DNA of 64,000 nt from Hyphomicrobiales bacterium (GCA_019075865.1 JAGXAN010000005.1:248001-312000); one strand, 5' to 3'. Shown: positions 19,906 to 27,977, numbered from the stretch's first letter. Numbers and translations are program-made. Notes: generated by a model from the letters alone, not told the origin.

Positions 19906-21171
19906 TTAATTGGAACCGCCAAAGCGTTTCTCGATATAATCTTGCACCAGCACCTTGAACTCATCGGCGATATGGGGCCCGCGTAGCGTCAACGCCTTTT
20001 TGCCATCAATGAACACCGGGGCAATCGGCGACTCGCCGGTACCCGGCAAGGAAATGCCGATATCGGCATGCTTGGATTCGCCCGGCCCGTTGACGATGCA
20101 ACCCATTACCGCGACGTTCAGGGTCTCGACGCCCTTGTATCGGGATTTCCAATTGGGCATTTCATCGCGAAGGTGGTTTTGAATATCGCGTGCGAGTTCC
20201 TGAAACACGGTTGAAGTGGTGCGTCCACACCCCGGGCAAGCCGCAACCTGTGGCACGAATGTGCGAAAACCCATGGTCTGCAGCAATTCCTGCGCAACCT
20301 TCACCTCAAGCGTCCGGTCACCGCCCGGTTCGGGTGTCAAGGACACACGAATCGTGTCACCAATGCCCTGCTGCAACAAAATACCCATGGCCGCCGACGA
20401 AGCGACAATGCCCTTGGAACCCATGCCCGCCTCGGTCAACCCCAGATGCAGGGCATAATCGCAGCGCGATGCCAGCATCTGATATACCGCTATCAGATCC
20501 TGCACGGCCGAAACCTTGGCCGAGAGCAAGATCTTGCTGCGCGCCAGACCGAGTTCTTCCGCCCGCGCTGCCGAATACAGCGCCGAGCGCACCATCGCTT
20601 CGCGGGTAACCGAGCGTACATCGAGAGGTTGCGCCAATTTGGCGTTTTCATCCATCAGATGCGTCAATAATTCCTGATCCAGCGACCCCCAATTGGCGCC
20701 GATCCGCACCGCCTTCTGGTTGGCGATGGCGATCTCGATGATCTGCGCAAACTGCCGGTCCCGCTTGTCTCGAAATCCGACATTGCCCGGGTTGATGCGG
20801 TACTTATCCAGCGCCTGGGCACAAGCGGGATGATCCGACAGCAATTTGTGGCCAATATAATGAAAATCGCCAATCAGCGGCACCTGGCATTTGGCTTTGC
20901 GCAACTGGTCGCGGATGTGCGGAACGGCGGCGGCGGCTTCATCGCGATCCACCGTGATGCGCACCATTTCCGAACCCGCACGCGCCAGCGCCAAAACCTG
21001 CGCCACCGTGCCGGCAATGTCGGCGGTGTCGGTATTGGTCATGGACTGCACCGCAATGGGTGCGCCGCCGCCAACCTGCAAGGCTCCCACCTGCACGCCA
21101 ACGCTGGAATGGCGGGCCGCAGGGGCCGCGAGCGGTTGGCTTGTCAAGGGAGGGATGGCAACCTGATTCAT
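19906..21171 (-). CDS. ispG: 4-hydroxy-3-methylbut-2-en-1-yl diphosphate synthase
   Basis: IspG (GcpE) makes HMBPP in the penultimate step of the MEP isoprenoid pathway, using a [4Fe-4S] cluster. The 421-residue product has the family opening [19 protein letters not shown] and the cluster cysteines in [16 protein letters not shown] and [17 protein letters not shown]. The ATG at 21171 is preceded by AGGAG; an upstream start at 21198 adds nine residues without support. It appears monocistronic. Confidence 0.95.
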   Translation of the reverse strand: MNQVAIPPLTSQPLAAPAARHSSVGVQVGALQVGGGAPIAVQSMTNTDTADIAGTVAQVLALARAGSEMVRITVDRDEAAAAVPHIRDQLRKAKCQVPLIGDFHYIGHKLLSDHPACAQALDKYRINPGNVGFRDKRDRQFAQIIEIAIANQKAVRIGANWGSLDQELLTHLMDENAKLAQPLDVRSVTREAMVRSALYSAARAEELGLARSKILLSAKVSAVQDLIAVYQMLASRCDYALHLGLTEAGMGSKGIVASSAAMGILLQQGIGDTIRVSLTPEPGGDRTLEVKVAQELLQTMGFRTFVPQVAACPGCGRTTSTVFQELARDIQNHLRDEMPNWKSRYKGVETLNVAVMGCIVNGPGESKHADIGISLPGTGESPIAPVFIDGKKALTLRGPHIADEFKVLVQDYIEKRFGGSN

Positions 21172-21425
21172 GAAATTGGCTCCTGAAGGGCTGATCAATT
21201 ACCGTGTTTTACGCCCCTTTGACAGAAGATTTATAACAATCGCACGCCGGGACGTTGTCAGGCGGCCAATTGAGGCCCCCCCGACCCCAACATTACAGAA
21301 TGCTGATTGACTTCATTATACTTTTGTATTAATCCATTGTTAACAAATTCCAATGGATCGCGGGGTGCTGGGGCAACCGTTCGGCCGGGTTTGCAGTAGG
21401 GGCGTAACGCGTTGAGGTAGCGCAT

Positions 21426-22037
21426 ATGGCGTACACGAAGGGTGGCACCCAGCCCAGACACTCGCGTTTGCGAGAGGCGACCACATCCGGCAGGGCCCTC
21501 CACCCGCCCGCGCGACACATTACGCGCAATCCCCATCCCAATTCGCGCAATCACGCTTCCTTGATCGGCTCACGCCCTGCACTTGCGGCGGCGCAGGAAG
21601 GCGCCAATCACGAGGATTGCCTCGACATGATTGCGATCATCGACGATTCCACGCTGATGCAGGAATGCTTCAGCGAAGCCTTTGCGGGGTCGGATGCAGA
21701 TTATTGTGTCGTCACCGCCGACCATACCCAATTGCGCGAGATCATTGAAGAATATGAGCCAAATCTGCTGGTGCTGAATATTCAGGGGCTTCACGTTGCC
21801 AGTGCGGCCGTTCAGCACGAATTGGAGATCATTCGCGCCAGCAATATCGAAACCTCGATCCTTGTCATATCCGAGCTTGAAGCTGCGGAGGAATGCTGCA
21901 AAGCCTTTGAATTGGGATGCGACGGCTATTTCCCGGCAAGCAGTTCAGCCCGCCAACTGGTAGCGGCGGCGCGACTGGTGCTGGCTGGCGGCAAATTCAT
22001 CCCGGTCAGCATGCTAAAGCCATCTAAACTGCCGTAA
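21426..22037 (+). CDS. Pseudo-receiver protein without DNA-binding domain
   Basis: This 203-residue protein carries a receiver-like domain (residues about 68-195) that begins MIAIIDDSTLMQECF. The acidic pair is present (D73-D74), but the phosphoacceptor position in NLLVLNIQG is asparagine, N118, and the usual lysine is not seen. There is no helix-turn-helix. The first 67 residues are Arg/Pro-rich. GAGGT supports the ATG at 21426; an internal ATG at 21627 would give only the receiver. It resembles the N-terminal half of the LuxR-type regulator that follows and may be a truncated paralog, possibly sensing something other than phosphorylation. Confidence 0.7.
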   Translation: MAYTKGGTQPRHSRLREATTSGRALHPPARHITRNPHPNSRNHASLIGSRPALAAAQEGANHEDCLDMIAIIDDSTLMQECFSEAFAGSDADYCVVTADHTQLREIIEEYEPNLLVLNIQGLHVASAAVQHELEIIRASNIETSILVISELEAAEECCKAFELGCDGYFPASSSARQLVAAARLVLAGGKFIPVSMLKPSKLP

Positions 22038-22122
22038 AATTCTGGAAATTAAACATGCATCCATTGTCAGGACAGCAATTGCACCCGCATTAGCCAATTT
22101 TGTCACATATAAGGGGGAAGCA

Positions 22123-22896
22123 ATGTCATACAGGGGCCACGCATCCGATTTGCATGCCGACACCTCACATCCAAACGCATTGGGTGAGACCAGCTACAAG
22201 GGCGACGCCGCAATCGTTGTTATCGATGACCGATTGTTGCATCGCGATTGCTTCACCCGCATGCTTCGCAACCACATGCCCTTTATTCAAATTGAAGCCG
22301 TTGCGAACCTCGCCGACATTCGATTGTGCAATATCCGGCTTTTTATCGTGGGTGCCGCACCGGACAAGCAAGCTGGCAGCGATCAAGCCAGTTTTGCTGA
22401 CTATCTTCGACACGTTGCAGACCTGAAGCGCCAATATCCGGATGTGCCCATCATGGCGCTGCTGGACAATGACGACCCCGCTCGGCTTCGCCAGATCATG
22501 GTGCCCGACATAGCCGGCGTGCTCCCCGCCAAAGCCAATATAGAAATCGCCATTGCCTCGATCCAGCTTGCGCTGGCCGGCGGCACGTTTGCACCGTTTG
22601 ACTGCATGCGCGAAGGCGCGCTGCCAAGGCAAATTCAGGCAGTTGACACGGACGCCGATTTAACACCCGCCATCAATGATCATCGCTTTACCCGCCGCGA
22701 GGGCGAAATCATCCAGTTCCTGCAGCAGGGATTGCCCAACAAGCTGATCGCCTATCGACTCAAGATTTCCGAGAGCACCGTCAAAGTGCATTTGCGCAAC
22801 GTGATGAAGAAACTGAAGGCGCGCAACCGCACGCAAGCTTTGTTCCTCATGCGCCAATCGCGCCATACCCAAGAGCAAAACCTCGCACAAAGCTAG
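22123..22896 (+). CDS. LuxR-family regulator with degenerate receiver domain
   Basis: This 257-residue regulator has an N-terminal receiver-like domain (about 30-160) and a LuxR/FixJ helix-turn-helix near residues 190-250, seen in FTRREGEIIQFLQQGLPNKLIAY and SESTVKVHLRNVMKKL. The acidic pair D35-D36 is present, but the phosphoacceptor position in IRLFIVGAAP is glycine, G77. This is the pattern of CsgD/VpsT-like regulators that do not rely on aspartyl phosphorylation. GGGGGAAG precedes the ATG. It shares IDDxxLxxxCF with the protein encoded just upstream. Confidence 0.82.
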   Translation: MSYRGHASDLHADTSHPNALGETSYKGDAAIVVIDDRLLHRDCFTRMLRNHMPFIQIEAVANLADIRLCNIRLFIVGAAPDKQAGSDQASFADYLRHVADLKRQYPDVPIMALLDNDDPARLRQIMVPDIAGVLPAKANIEIAIASIQLALAGGTFAPFDCMREGALPRQIQAVDTDADLTPAINDHRFTRREGEIIQFLQQGLPNKLIAYRLKISESTVKVHLRNVMKKLKARNRTQALFLMRQSRHTQEQNLAQS

Positions 22897-23169
22897 CCGC
22901 ATCGAACAAAATGAAGCTTTTGGTTGCACCTGCAAGTGGTTTCAGGCCGCACCTTAAATCCGGTTAGGCAGTAAATGCACTTTTGGTAGTGCGCAATTTA
23001 CCTTGTTTCCAAGTAAAGCACCTTCGTTGCCGGGGCGTCGGTTTTCCTAACTCTTTTTTTCGAATTTCAAGGCTAAATAAGGCTTTAGGGCGTTGCTAAA
23101 TTACAACGGGCCATCGATTACGGACCCTGACATCTTGACGGTTTGCAATAAACTAAACATGGTTGCAAA

Positions 23170-24567
23170 ATGAATAAACGTCAAAAATTGCGGTTGTCTG
23201 CCGGCTTCGCCTTGGCTTTGCCATTTTGCGCGAGTCTGCCCGCTATGGCGGACGATGCCCTGCCAAGCCTGAAAACCCCGCTCAATACGCAATATCTGGC
23301 GACCTGCCCCGGCGTTGGCTTTGGCTTTTTTCAGATTCCAGGTTCGCAGACCTGCATGAAAATCAATATGGGGGTGCAGTTCGAAACCAAGCTTGATTTG
23401 GTGCAGAACGACATTACCGTTCAGACCCTGCGACTGCCGACCGCCGCTTTCCCGCTCGGTTCGGTTCCAATCATTGAATATCTCAAGCAAAACCTCTCGC
23501 AGACCGCCAATCACTATGTGCCGCGCGAGACTTGGCAATTTGGCGTCACCACGGTGACCCCAACCGATTACGGCCCGTTGATCGCCTACGGCAATTTTCG
23601 TAATTTCCCGCAGTTGACCCTCGCCAATGATCGCCTGAACCTGAACCCAAGCGATTCCCTGCTGATCGATCAGGCATGGATGAGCTTTGCGGGTTTCACG
23701 GCAGGCATGCACCGTTCGTTCTTTGACTTCACCCAACCCGGCTATGGCTATATCGGTGGTTACGCCTCGCTGGTGAACCTCAATATGCTGGCCTATTCCC
23801 ACGTTTTCGGCAATCTCGTCAGCGCAACGATATCGCTGGAAGACAATGCCAGCCGTGTGCAGCAGGATGGCATTTTGAGCGGTATGGGCGGGCAGACCCA
23901 ACCCGATATTGTCGGCCAATTGCGTGTCGCGCCTTCATGGGCAACCTTCCAGGTGGCTGGGGCGCTCCACAAGATGACCGACGGCACCGCCAATAGTTGC
24001 TGCAACGCGCCCGTGCGCAGCAAGGAAGGCTTCGCTCTCATGTCCGGCCTTGAGCTTCGCACCAAGTGGAGCGATGTTTTTGGTGCCAAAGCGGGCAATT
24101 CCTATGGCCGCCTGATGATCACCGGCGCTTTCGCGCAAGGCGCGATGAGCTATCTCGGCATTCCATACTTTGCGACCGATTATGTCTCCGAGCAGGACGG
24201 CACGATCCGCCCGTCCAACGGCTATTCAGCCCTGATTTCCTACGAGCATTTGTGGAACCCTTTCGTCAAGACCACGTTGACCGTGTCGACCTACGGCGCA
24301 CGCACGCACACCCAACCCTCCATGATCACGGCCTTTGCACCGCTTCAGGGCCAATCTTTCCCGGCCGGTCTGTTCAATTTTGATTATCGCGTGCGTGGCT
24401 TTGCGGCTCAGCTTGGCAGCGCCTACACGCCGGTTTCGAATTTCGTGATTGGCGCTGAGGGCAATTATACGCTGGATCACGTGAAAGCCAATTACGCCAG
24501 CGTCGCCGGTCAGCCGGCAACGGTTGGCATCTGGTCCGGCTCGATTTACGTTCAGCGCAATTTCTAA
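23170..24567 (+). CDS. Outer-membrane porin (alphaproteobacterial type)
   Basis: This 465-residue protein is a predicted beta-barrel porin of the Bradyrhizobium/Rhizobium group. After a signal peptide (MNKRQKLRLSAGFALALPFCASLPAMA) comes the family mark CPGVGFGFFQIPGSQTCMKI, with two cysteines in a conserved loop. The C terminus ends in phenylalanine (SIYVQRNF), as needed for barrel assembly. It would allow small hydrophilic solutes through the outer membrane. The sequence upstream is long and AT-richer than its surroundings; no clear promoter was seen. It converges with the curlin-like gene at 24599. Confidence 0.88.
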   Translation: MNKRQKLRLSAGFALALPFCASLPAMADDALPSLKTPLNTQYLATCPGVGFGFFQIPGSQTCMKINMGVQFETKLDLVQNDITVQTLRLPTAAFPLGSVPIIEYLKQNLSQTANHYVPRETWQFGVTTVTPTDYGPLIAYGNFRNFPQLTLANDRLNLNPSDSLLIDQAWMSFAGFTAGMHRSFFDFTQPGYGYIGGYASLVNLNMLAYSHVFGNLVSATISLEDNASRVQQDGILSGMGGQTQPDIVGQLRVAPSWATFQVAGALHKMTDGTANSCCNAPVRSKEGFALMSGLELRTKWSDVFGAKAGNSYGRLMITGAFAQGAMSYLGIPYFATDYVSEQDGTIRPSNGYSALISYEHLWNPFVKTTLTVSTYGARTHTQPSMITAFAPLQGQSFPAGLFNFDYRVRGFAAQLGSAYTPVSNFVIGAEGNYTLDHVKANYASVAGQPATVGIWSGSIYVQRNF

Positions 24568-24598
24568 AATCTCCGCGCCCGCGAGGCCGGCATAATAG

Positions 24599-25249
24599 TC
24601 AGTGGCCGCGACCCATGACGCCATAACTGAGCTGCGATGGCGTCAAGGTAATGATATTGACGCCGCCGGTGTGATAGATGGTCGCGAAATTGACAATGCC
24701 ATTGCTGGTGAATTGCTGCCTCGTCATCGTCGCCGGGTCATTGCGCGATTGGGTGATCTGAATGCTGGGGCCGTTGACCGGGTTGGCACCAATGACCTGC
24801 GCCGCAGGGCCGTTATTGTATTGAATCACCGCCGCTGTATTTTGCTGCACCGGAACATGCACCAAGCCGCCCTGATTGATATCCGAGTAATTCTGCGGGC
24901 CGACCTGAATCGTAGAATTGGAATTGCCCCGGCCGTGCTGGTCACCCGCCGCATTATTGCTATACCCATATTGCTGAAGCCCATCCATGTTGCGGCCACC
25001 ACGCTGGGTGACATGGGCCGTGTTGGACAAATCATTCTGCACGCCAAGGAAAATGTTGAGCGGGCCGCTTTGCTCTATCCGGGCGTCACTGGCCAGGGCC
25101 GGAGCACTCAGTCCCAGCGCCATCAATCCGCAGGCGCAGGCAAATGAACGGGCAAGGCCGTGAGAAAAGCCGAAACATTTAGTGATTGTCGCATCCGCAG
25201 GCGAACCCGCCCAGGCCGATGATACGCTTCTTGAAAGGTCTGCACACAC
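24599..25249 (-). CDS. Curlin-like secreted repeat protein (11-residue repeats)
   Basis: This 216-residue protein has a signal peptide ending near ALAS and then six uninterrupted 11-residue units. Glutamines at 60, 71, 82, 93, 104, 115 and 126, and asparagines at 65, 76, 87, 98, 109 and 120, are exactly spaced. This is the Q-x4-N-x5-Q curlin signature of functional amyloids. The remaining C-terminal half is less regular and ends GVMGRGH. I chose the GTG at 25249 because AGGAGG lies five bases upstream; a TTG at 25267 is too close to that site. It could be a nucleator or minor fibre subunit. No CsgG, CsgE or CsgF homologue is in the window. Confidence 0.8.
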   Translation of the reverse strand: MCADLSRSVSSAWAGSPADATITKCFGFSHGLARSFACACGLMALGLSAPALASDARIEQSGPLNIFLGVQNDLSNTAHVTQRGGRNMDGLQQYGYSNNAAGDQHGRGNSNSTIQVGPQNYSDINQGGLVHVPVQQNTAAVIQYNNGPAAQVIGANPVNGPSIQITQSRNDPATMTRQQFTSNGIVNFATIYHTGGVNIITLTPSQLSYGVMGRGH

Positions 25250-25305
25250 TTCAGCCTCCTGCGACAAAGGCCATCCCGGCCTGCAGTTAAAAAAGCGCCC
25301 TCATT

Positions 25306-25336
25306 CAAACTCGGGTCTTGCAAACTTGGGTCTTGC
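25306..25336. repeat. 15-bp tandem repeat before the curlin-like gene
   Basis: CAAACTCGGGTCTTG is followed at once by CAAACTTGGGTCTTG, 14 of 15 positions identical, and then a C. It sits 57 bases upstream of the start at 25249, in the 92-base gap between the two curlin-like genes. It could be a regulatory site or a slippage product. Confidence 0.7.
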
Positions 25337-25341
25337 GCGAC

Positions 25342-25710
25342 CTATTTCTGCGTCACCACCGAAACATTGCCGATGCCCGTCTGTGACAGGCTGGCATTGT
25401 TCTGGTTTTGCATGCCACCCTGCGTCATGAAACCGGCATTGCCAGTGCCCACTTGCGCCATCACGGAATTATTGGTGCCCATCGAACCGCTTTGGTCGAC
25501 AAAACCGGCATTGCCTATGCCATTCTGGGACGTGTCCGCGCGATTCTTGCGGTGGGTTCCAGCCTGCGTCGTGAAGCTGGAATTGCCGACGCCATATTGA
25601 TCCGTTGTGCTGCCATTGTTGGCGGCAATCGCGGGCATGGCACACAAGCCTCCGGCCATCAGGGCGAGGATCGGCGCAAGAATCGAAGTCGGAACCAGCA
25701 TTTTCTTCAT
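25342..25710 (-). CDS. Curlin-like secreted repeat protein (24-residue repeats)
   Basis: This 122-residue protein has a signal peptide ending near AMPAIA and three and a half repeats of exactly 24 residues. Each repeat reads Q-x4-N-x5-Q-x6-N-x5. Glutamines fall at 38, 49, 62, 73, 86, 97, 110 and 121, and asparagines at 43, 56, 67, 80, 91, 104 and 115. Examples are QYGVGNSSFTTQ and QNGIGNAGFVDQ, very close to CsgA repeats. I chose the ATG at 25710 with GGGAG upstream. It overlaps the preceding gene's stop by four bases, so it is co-translated. It fits a major subunit of an amyloid fibre. Confidence 0.82.
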   Translation of the reverse strand: MKKMLVPTSILAPILALMAGGLCAMPAIAANNGSTTDQYGVGNSSFTTQAGTHRKNRADTSQNGIGNAGFVDQSGSMGTNNSVMAQVGTGNAGFMTQGGMQNQNNASLSQTGIGNVSVVTQK

Positions 25711-26144
25711 GACCTGTCTCCCATATCCGTGCCCGAAAACCATCCCAACCCGCGGTCGCCGCCATGCCCGCGGCCAGGCGCCTGGCGAGTGCGGCGCTGC
25801 TGCATCTGGCAGCGCAATAGCGCATTCAACTCGCGCATGTTCATGGTATAGGAACCGCTGCGGTCATTATTGCCAAAGCCATTGCCAATGTTGCAATTTC
25901 CATGGCCGTTTCCAGCATTGCTATTGCCGTTATGGTTCCCGCTATTGCCGTTGCCATTGCCATTGCCCTGGTTGAAATTGCCGTTGAAATTCCCGACGTT
26001 TCCATTGCCATTGCCGTTGCCGTTACCGATCGGTTGCGCCCGCGTCGGTGCCAGGGCACCATCGGCCCGCAGCACAATCAACAGGCCCAGCAACACCACC
26101 GGCCAGTTCAGGGACATATGCAGAGACGATATTTGCAAAGACAT
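25707..26144 (-). CDS. Asn/Gly-repeat secreted protein with basic C-terminal tail
   Basis: This 145-residue protein has an N-terminal hydrophobic segment (WPVVLLGLLIVL), then an Asn/Gly repeat at about residues 40-93 with a single cysteine near residue 84. Unlike its neighbours it ends in a basic, Gln/Arg-rich tail (RCQMQQRRTRQAPGRGHGG). The ATG at 26144 has GGAGG upstream. It begins 25 bases after the previous gene's stop, and its own stop overlaps the next start as ATGA. It is probably secreted, and the tail might bind polysaccharide or nucleic acid; that is inference. Confidence 0.7.
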   Translation of the reverse strand: MSLQISSLHMSLNWPVVLLGLLIVLRADGALAPTRAQPIGNGNGNGNGNVGNFNGNFNQGNGNGNGNSGNHNGNSNAGNGHGNCNIGNGFGNNDRSGSYTMNMRELNALLRCQMQQRRTRQAPGRGHGGDRGLGWFSGTDMGDRS

Positions 26145-26169
26145 GACCGCCTCCTTCGAAGCTTTACCA

Positions 26170-26724
26170 TCAATGGTTGTAGCTGCCGTTGAAATTGCCA
26201 TTGAAAGCACCCACGTTGGCGTTGCCATTCATGGAACCACTGCCGCTACCAATATTGCCAATGCCGTTGAAATTGCCGTTGGCAAAGCCGACATTGCCGT
26301 TGCCATTGTTCGTTCCGCCATTGTTATTGCCGTTCAGCGCGCCAACATTGTTATTGCCACTGGACGAACTGGAATTGCCGTTGCCATTGCCAAAGCCGTA
26401 ATTGCCGGTGCCGCCATTGTCATAGCCATAATTGCCATTGATGACCGGGCGACCATTGCCATTGCCGTTGCCATTGCCATTACCGGCACCCGAATTGCCG
26501 TTGCCATTATAGCTTCCCGATGAACTGCCGACATTGCCATTGCCGTTGCCATTGCCGCAGCCAATGCAAACCACCCGCAGCACCGGAATGCCCGATTGGC
26601 TTGAGGAAAGTCCCGCTTGCGCCAGGCGCGAGGACGGATGAACAGGCGGGAGCACGGCTGCGCTCGCCGCCGACGTGCCCACCACGAGGGCAAAGGCACT
26701 TGCCGCGAATAAAGTCTGTCTCAT
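26170..26724 (-). CDS. Asn/Gly-repeat secreted protein with CxxC motif
   Basis: This 184-residue protein has a signal peptide (MRQTLFAASAFALVVGTSAASA), a linker, then CIGC (C53, C56) and a long Asn/Gly repeat to the end, finishing FNGNFNGSYNH. The repeat steps along N-x-G-x pattern units such as GNVGSSSGSYNG and GNIGSGSGSMNG. AGGAGG precedes the ATG at 26724. It shares the CxxC lead-in (C[IT]GCGNGNGNGNVG) and the terminal NH with the product at 27540. No known function; it resembles a structural beta-solenoid or fibre component. Confidence 0.75.
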   Translation of the reverse strand: MRQTLFAASAFALVVGTSAASAAVLPPVHPSSRLAQAGLSSSQSGIPVLRVVCIGCGNGNGNGNVGSSSGSYNGNGNSGAGNGNGNGNGNGRPVINGNYGYDNGGTGNYGFGNGNGNSSSSSGNNNVGALNGNNNGGTNNGNGNVGFANGNFNGIGNIGSGSGSMNGNANVGAFNGNFNGSYNH

Positions 26725-26793
26725 AAATCCCTCCTGTAATCTTGTGGCCCAACCCGGATGCGCTTGCCACATGCCCTTCGGCAGATGCAGCCT

Positions 26794-27384
26794 TCAGTGG
26801 TTCGAATTCCCGTTCATGTTGCCGCTGCTCGCGCCAACGTTGAAATTGCCGTTGAAATTGCCTGAATACGAACCCGAATTGAAACTGCCGTTTGAATTGC
26901 CGTTATTGAAGCCGATGTTGCCATTGCCATTGAAATTGCCGCTGGTGCCATCGGCGTTGGAATGACCGTTGAAATTGCCGCTGAAGCTGCCGGCATTGCC
27001 ATTGCCGTTGAACTTGCCGCCATTTTCATTGCCATTGAAGGCACCGATGTTCTGGTTGCCGCTGGTGCGCGAGTGATTGCCAAGGCCATTGAACGCCCCG
27101 ATATTACCCAAGCCGCCATTGAACGAGCCAATATTGCCATGACCATGGTTGAAGGCCCCGATATTGCCCCAGGTGATCGCACGATGATGATGGCGCACAT
27201 ATTCCAGGGCCTCCGCCCGCAAGGCGGCCACGTCGGGGATTTGCACGTTGGGAATTTGCGCGTTGGGAATTTGAATGCCAGGCGGGTCGTCCCCATCCAT
27301 GGATTGGGCAAAAGCCGCGCCGGTCTGCACCAGCGAGCTCACCCCGCAAAAGCAAAGTCCGGCAAGTATCGATCTATGGAACAT
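26794..27384 (-). CDS. Asn/Gly-repeat secreted protein with pentapeptide repeats
   Basis: This 196-residue protein has a signal peptide ending near AFA, a linker with a five-residue repeat (QIPNAQIPNVQIPD, residues 38-51), a short helical, histidine-rich segment, then Asn/Gly repeats. From residue 74 asparagines recur every fifth residue (74, 79, 84, 89, 94, 99), as in NIGAF-NHGHG-NIGSF. This is the N-x-G-x-x pentapeptide pattern known from mycobacterial PPE-MPTR proteins. It ends GNMNGNSNH. GGGAG precedes the ATG at 27384. Function unknown; a secreted beta-helix is likely. Confidence 0.75.
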   Translation of the reverse strand: MFHRSILAGLCFCGVSSLVQTGAAFAQSMDGDDPPGIQIPNAQIPNVQIPDVAALRAEALEYVRHHHRAITWGNIGAFNHGHGNIGSFNGGLGNIGAFNGLGNHSRTSGNQNIGAFNGNENGGKFNGNGNAGSFSGNFNGHSNADGTSGNFNGNGNIGFNNGNSNGSFNSGSYSGNFNGNFNVGASSGNMNGNSNH

Positions 27385-27390
27385 CGCCCG

Positions 27391-27404
27391 CTCCCGAAAT
27401 TGAA
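27391..27404 (-). promoter_or_regulatory. Shared leader motif before the Asn/Gly-repeat gene at 27384
   Basis: The 14-base stretch CTCCCGAAATTGAA (plus-strand text) contains the ribosome-binding GGGAG on the minus strand. The identical 14 bases occur at 27985-27998 before the paralogous gene, which suggests a duplicated leader or a common translational control. Confidence 0.5.
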
Positions 27405-27539
27405 TTGAAATTCCGATACAAAGTGCATTCAAGTGATATTTCAGGCACTCGACCATCACTTGGAACACCAATTGCAGCAGACCAAGGCCTTGATTACTCA
27501 ACACGGCCAATGATCTGCTGCGGGTTACTTGCAATCATA

Positions 27540-27977
27540 TCAATGATTCATGTTGCCGTTGTAGTTGCCGTTGAATGCACCCCAGTTGGCGTTGCCGTTC
27601 AGGTTGCCGTTGCCGGTTCCAAGGTTGCCGTTGCCATTGACGTTGCCGCTCGCAAAGCCAAAGTTGTTGTTGCCGTTGCCATTGCCACTGATGAAGCCCG
27701 TATTGCCATTGCCATTGCCGTTGCCATTGACGTGGCCGGTATTGCCGTTGCCGTTGACGTTGCCGTTGCCAATGCCCCAGTTGTTGTTGCCATTCATATT
27801 GCCGCTCAATGCGCCATCATTGGCGTTACCATTGCCATTGCCGTTGCCAATGCCAACGTTGCCATTGCCGTTGCCATTGCCGCAACCAGTGCAGCCGAAC
27901 GCACTGGCGGTGCTGCCGGATGCCGCAAACAGGGTCAATGCTGCAACAGCGGCGGATGCGAGGAGAAATTTTTTCAT
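27540..27977 (-). CDS. Asn/Gly-repeat secreted protein with CxxC motif
   Basis: This 145-residue protein has a signal peptide (MKKFLLASAAVAALTLFAASGSTASA in part), CTGC (C29, C32) and then Asn/Gly repeats to the end. Blocks of alternating N-G are separated by a hydrophobic or aromatic residue plus Gly (VGI, NWGI, TGHV, TGFIS, FGFAS, LGT, NWGAF). It ends FNGNYNGNMNH. The ATG at 27977 has GGGAG upstream. It is the first of six minus-strand repeat genes and the most regular in Asn/Gly alternation. It probably forms a secreted structural protein. Confidence 0.78.
   Translation of the reverse strand: MKKFLLASAAVAALTLFAASGSTASAFGCTGCGNGNGNGNVGIGNGNGNGNANDGALSGNMNGNNNWGIGNGNVNGNGNTGHVNGNGNGNGNTGFISGNGNGNNNFGFASGNVNGNGNLGTGNGNLNGNANWGAFNGNYNGNMNH

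Noticed and set aside
21199-21425. A sigma-70 promoter built on TTGACT at 21307
   Set aside because: The matching -10 at 16-17 bases spacing is poor, so I do not list it as a feature.
25870-26523. Plus-strand open frames over the Asn/Gly-repeat genes (Pro/Leu or Ala/Ile-rich translations)
   Set aside because: These are antisense products of the repeat DNA. They have no signal peptide and no ribosome site, while the minus-strand genes have both.
24599-27977. CRISPR array or satellite DNA interpretation of the repeat region
   Set aside because: There are no regular repeat-spacer units. The periodicity is at the codon level and matches secreted proteins with signal peptides.
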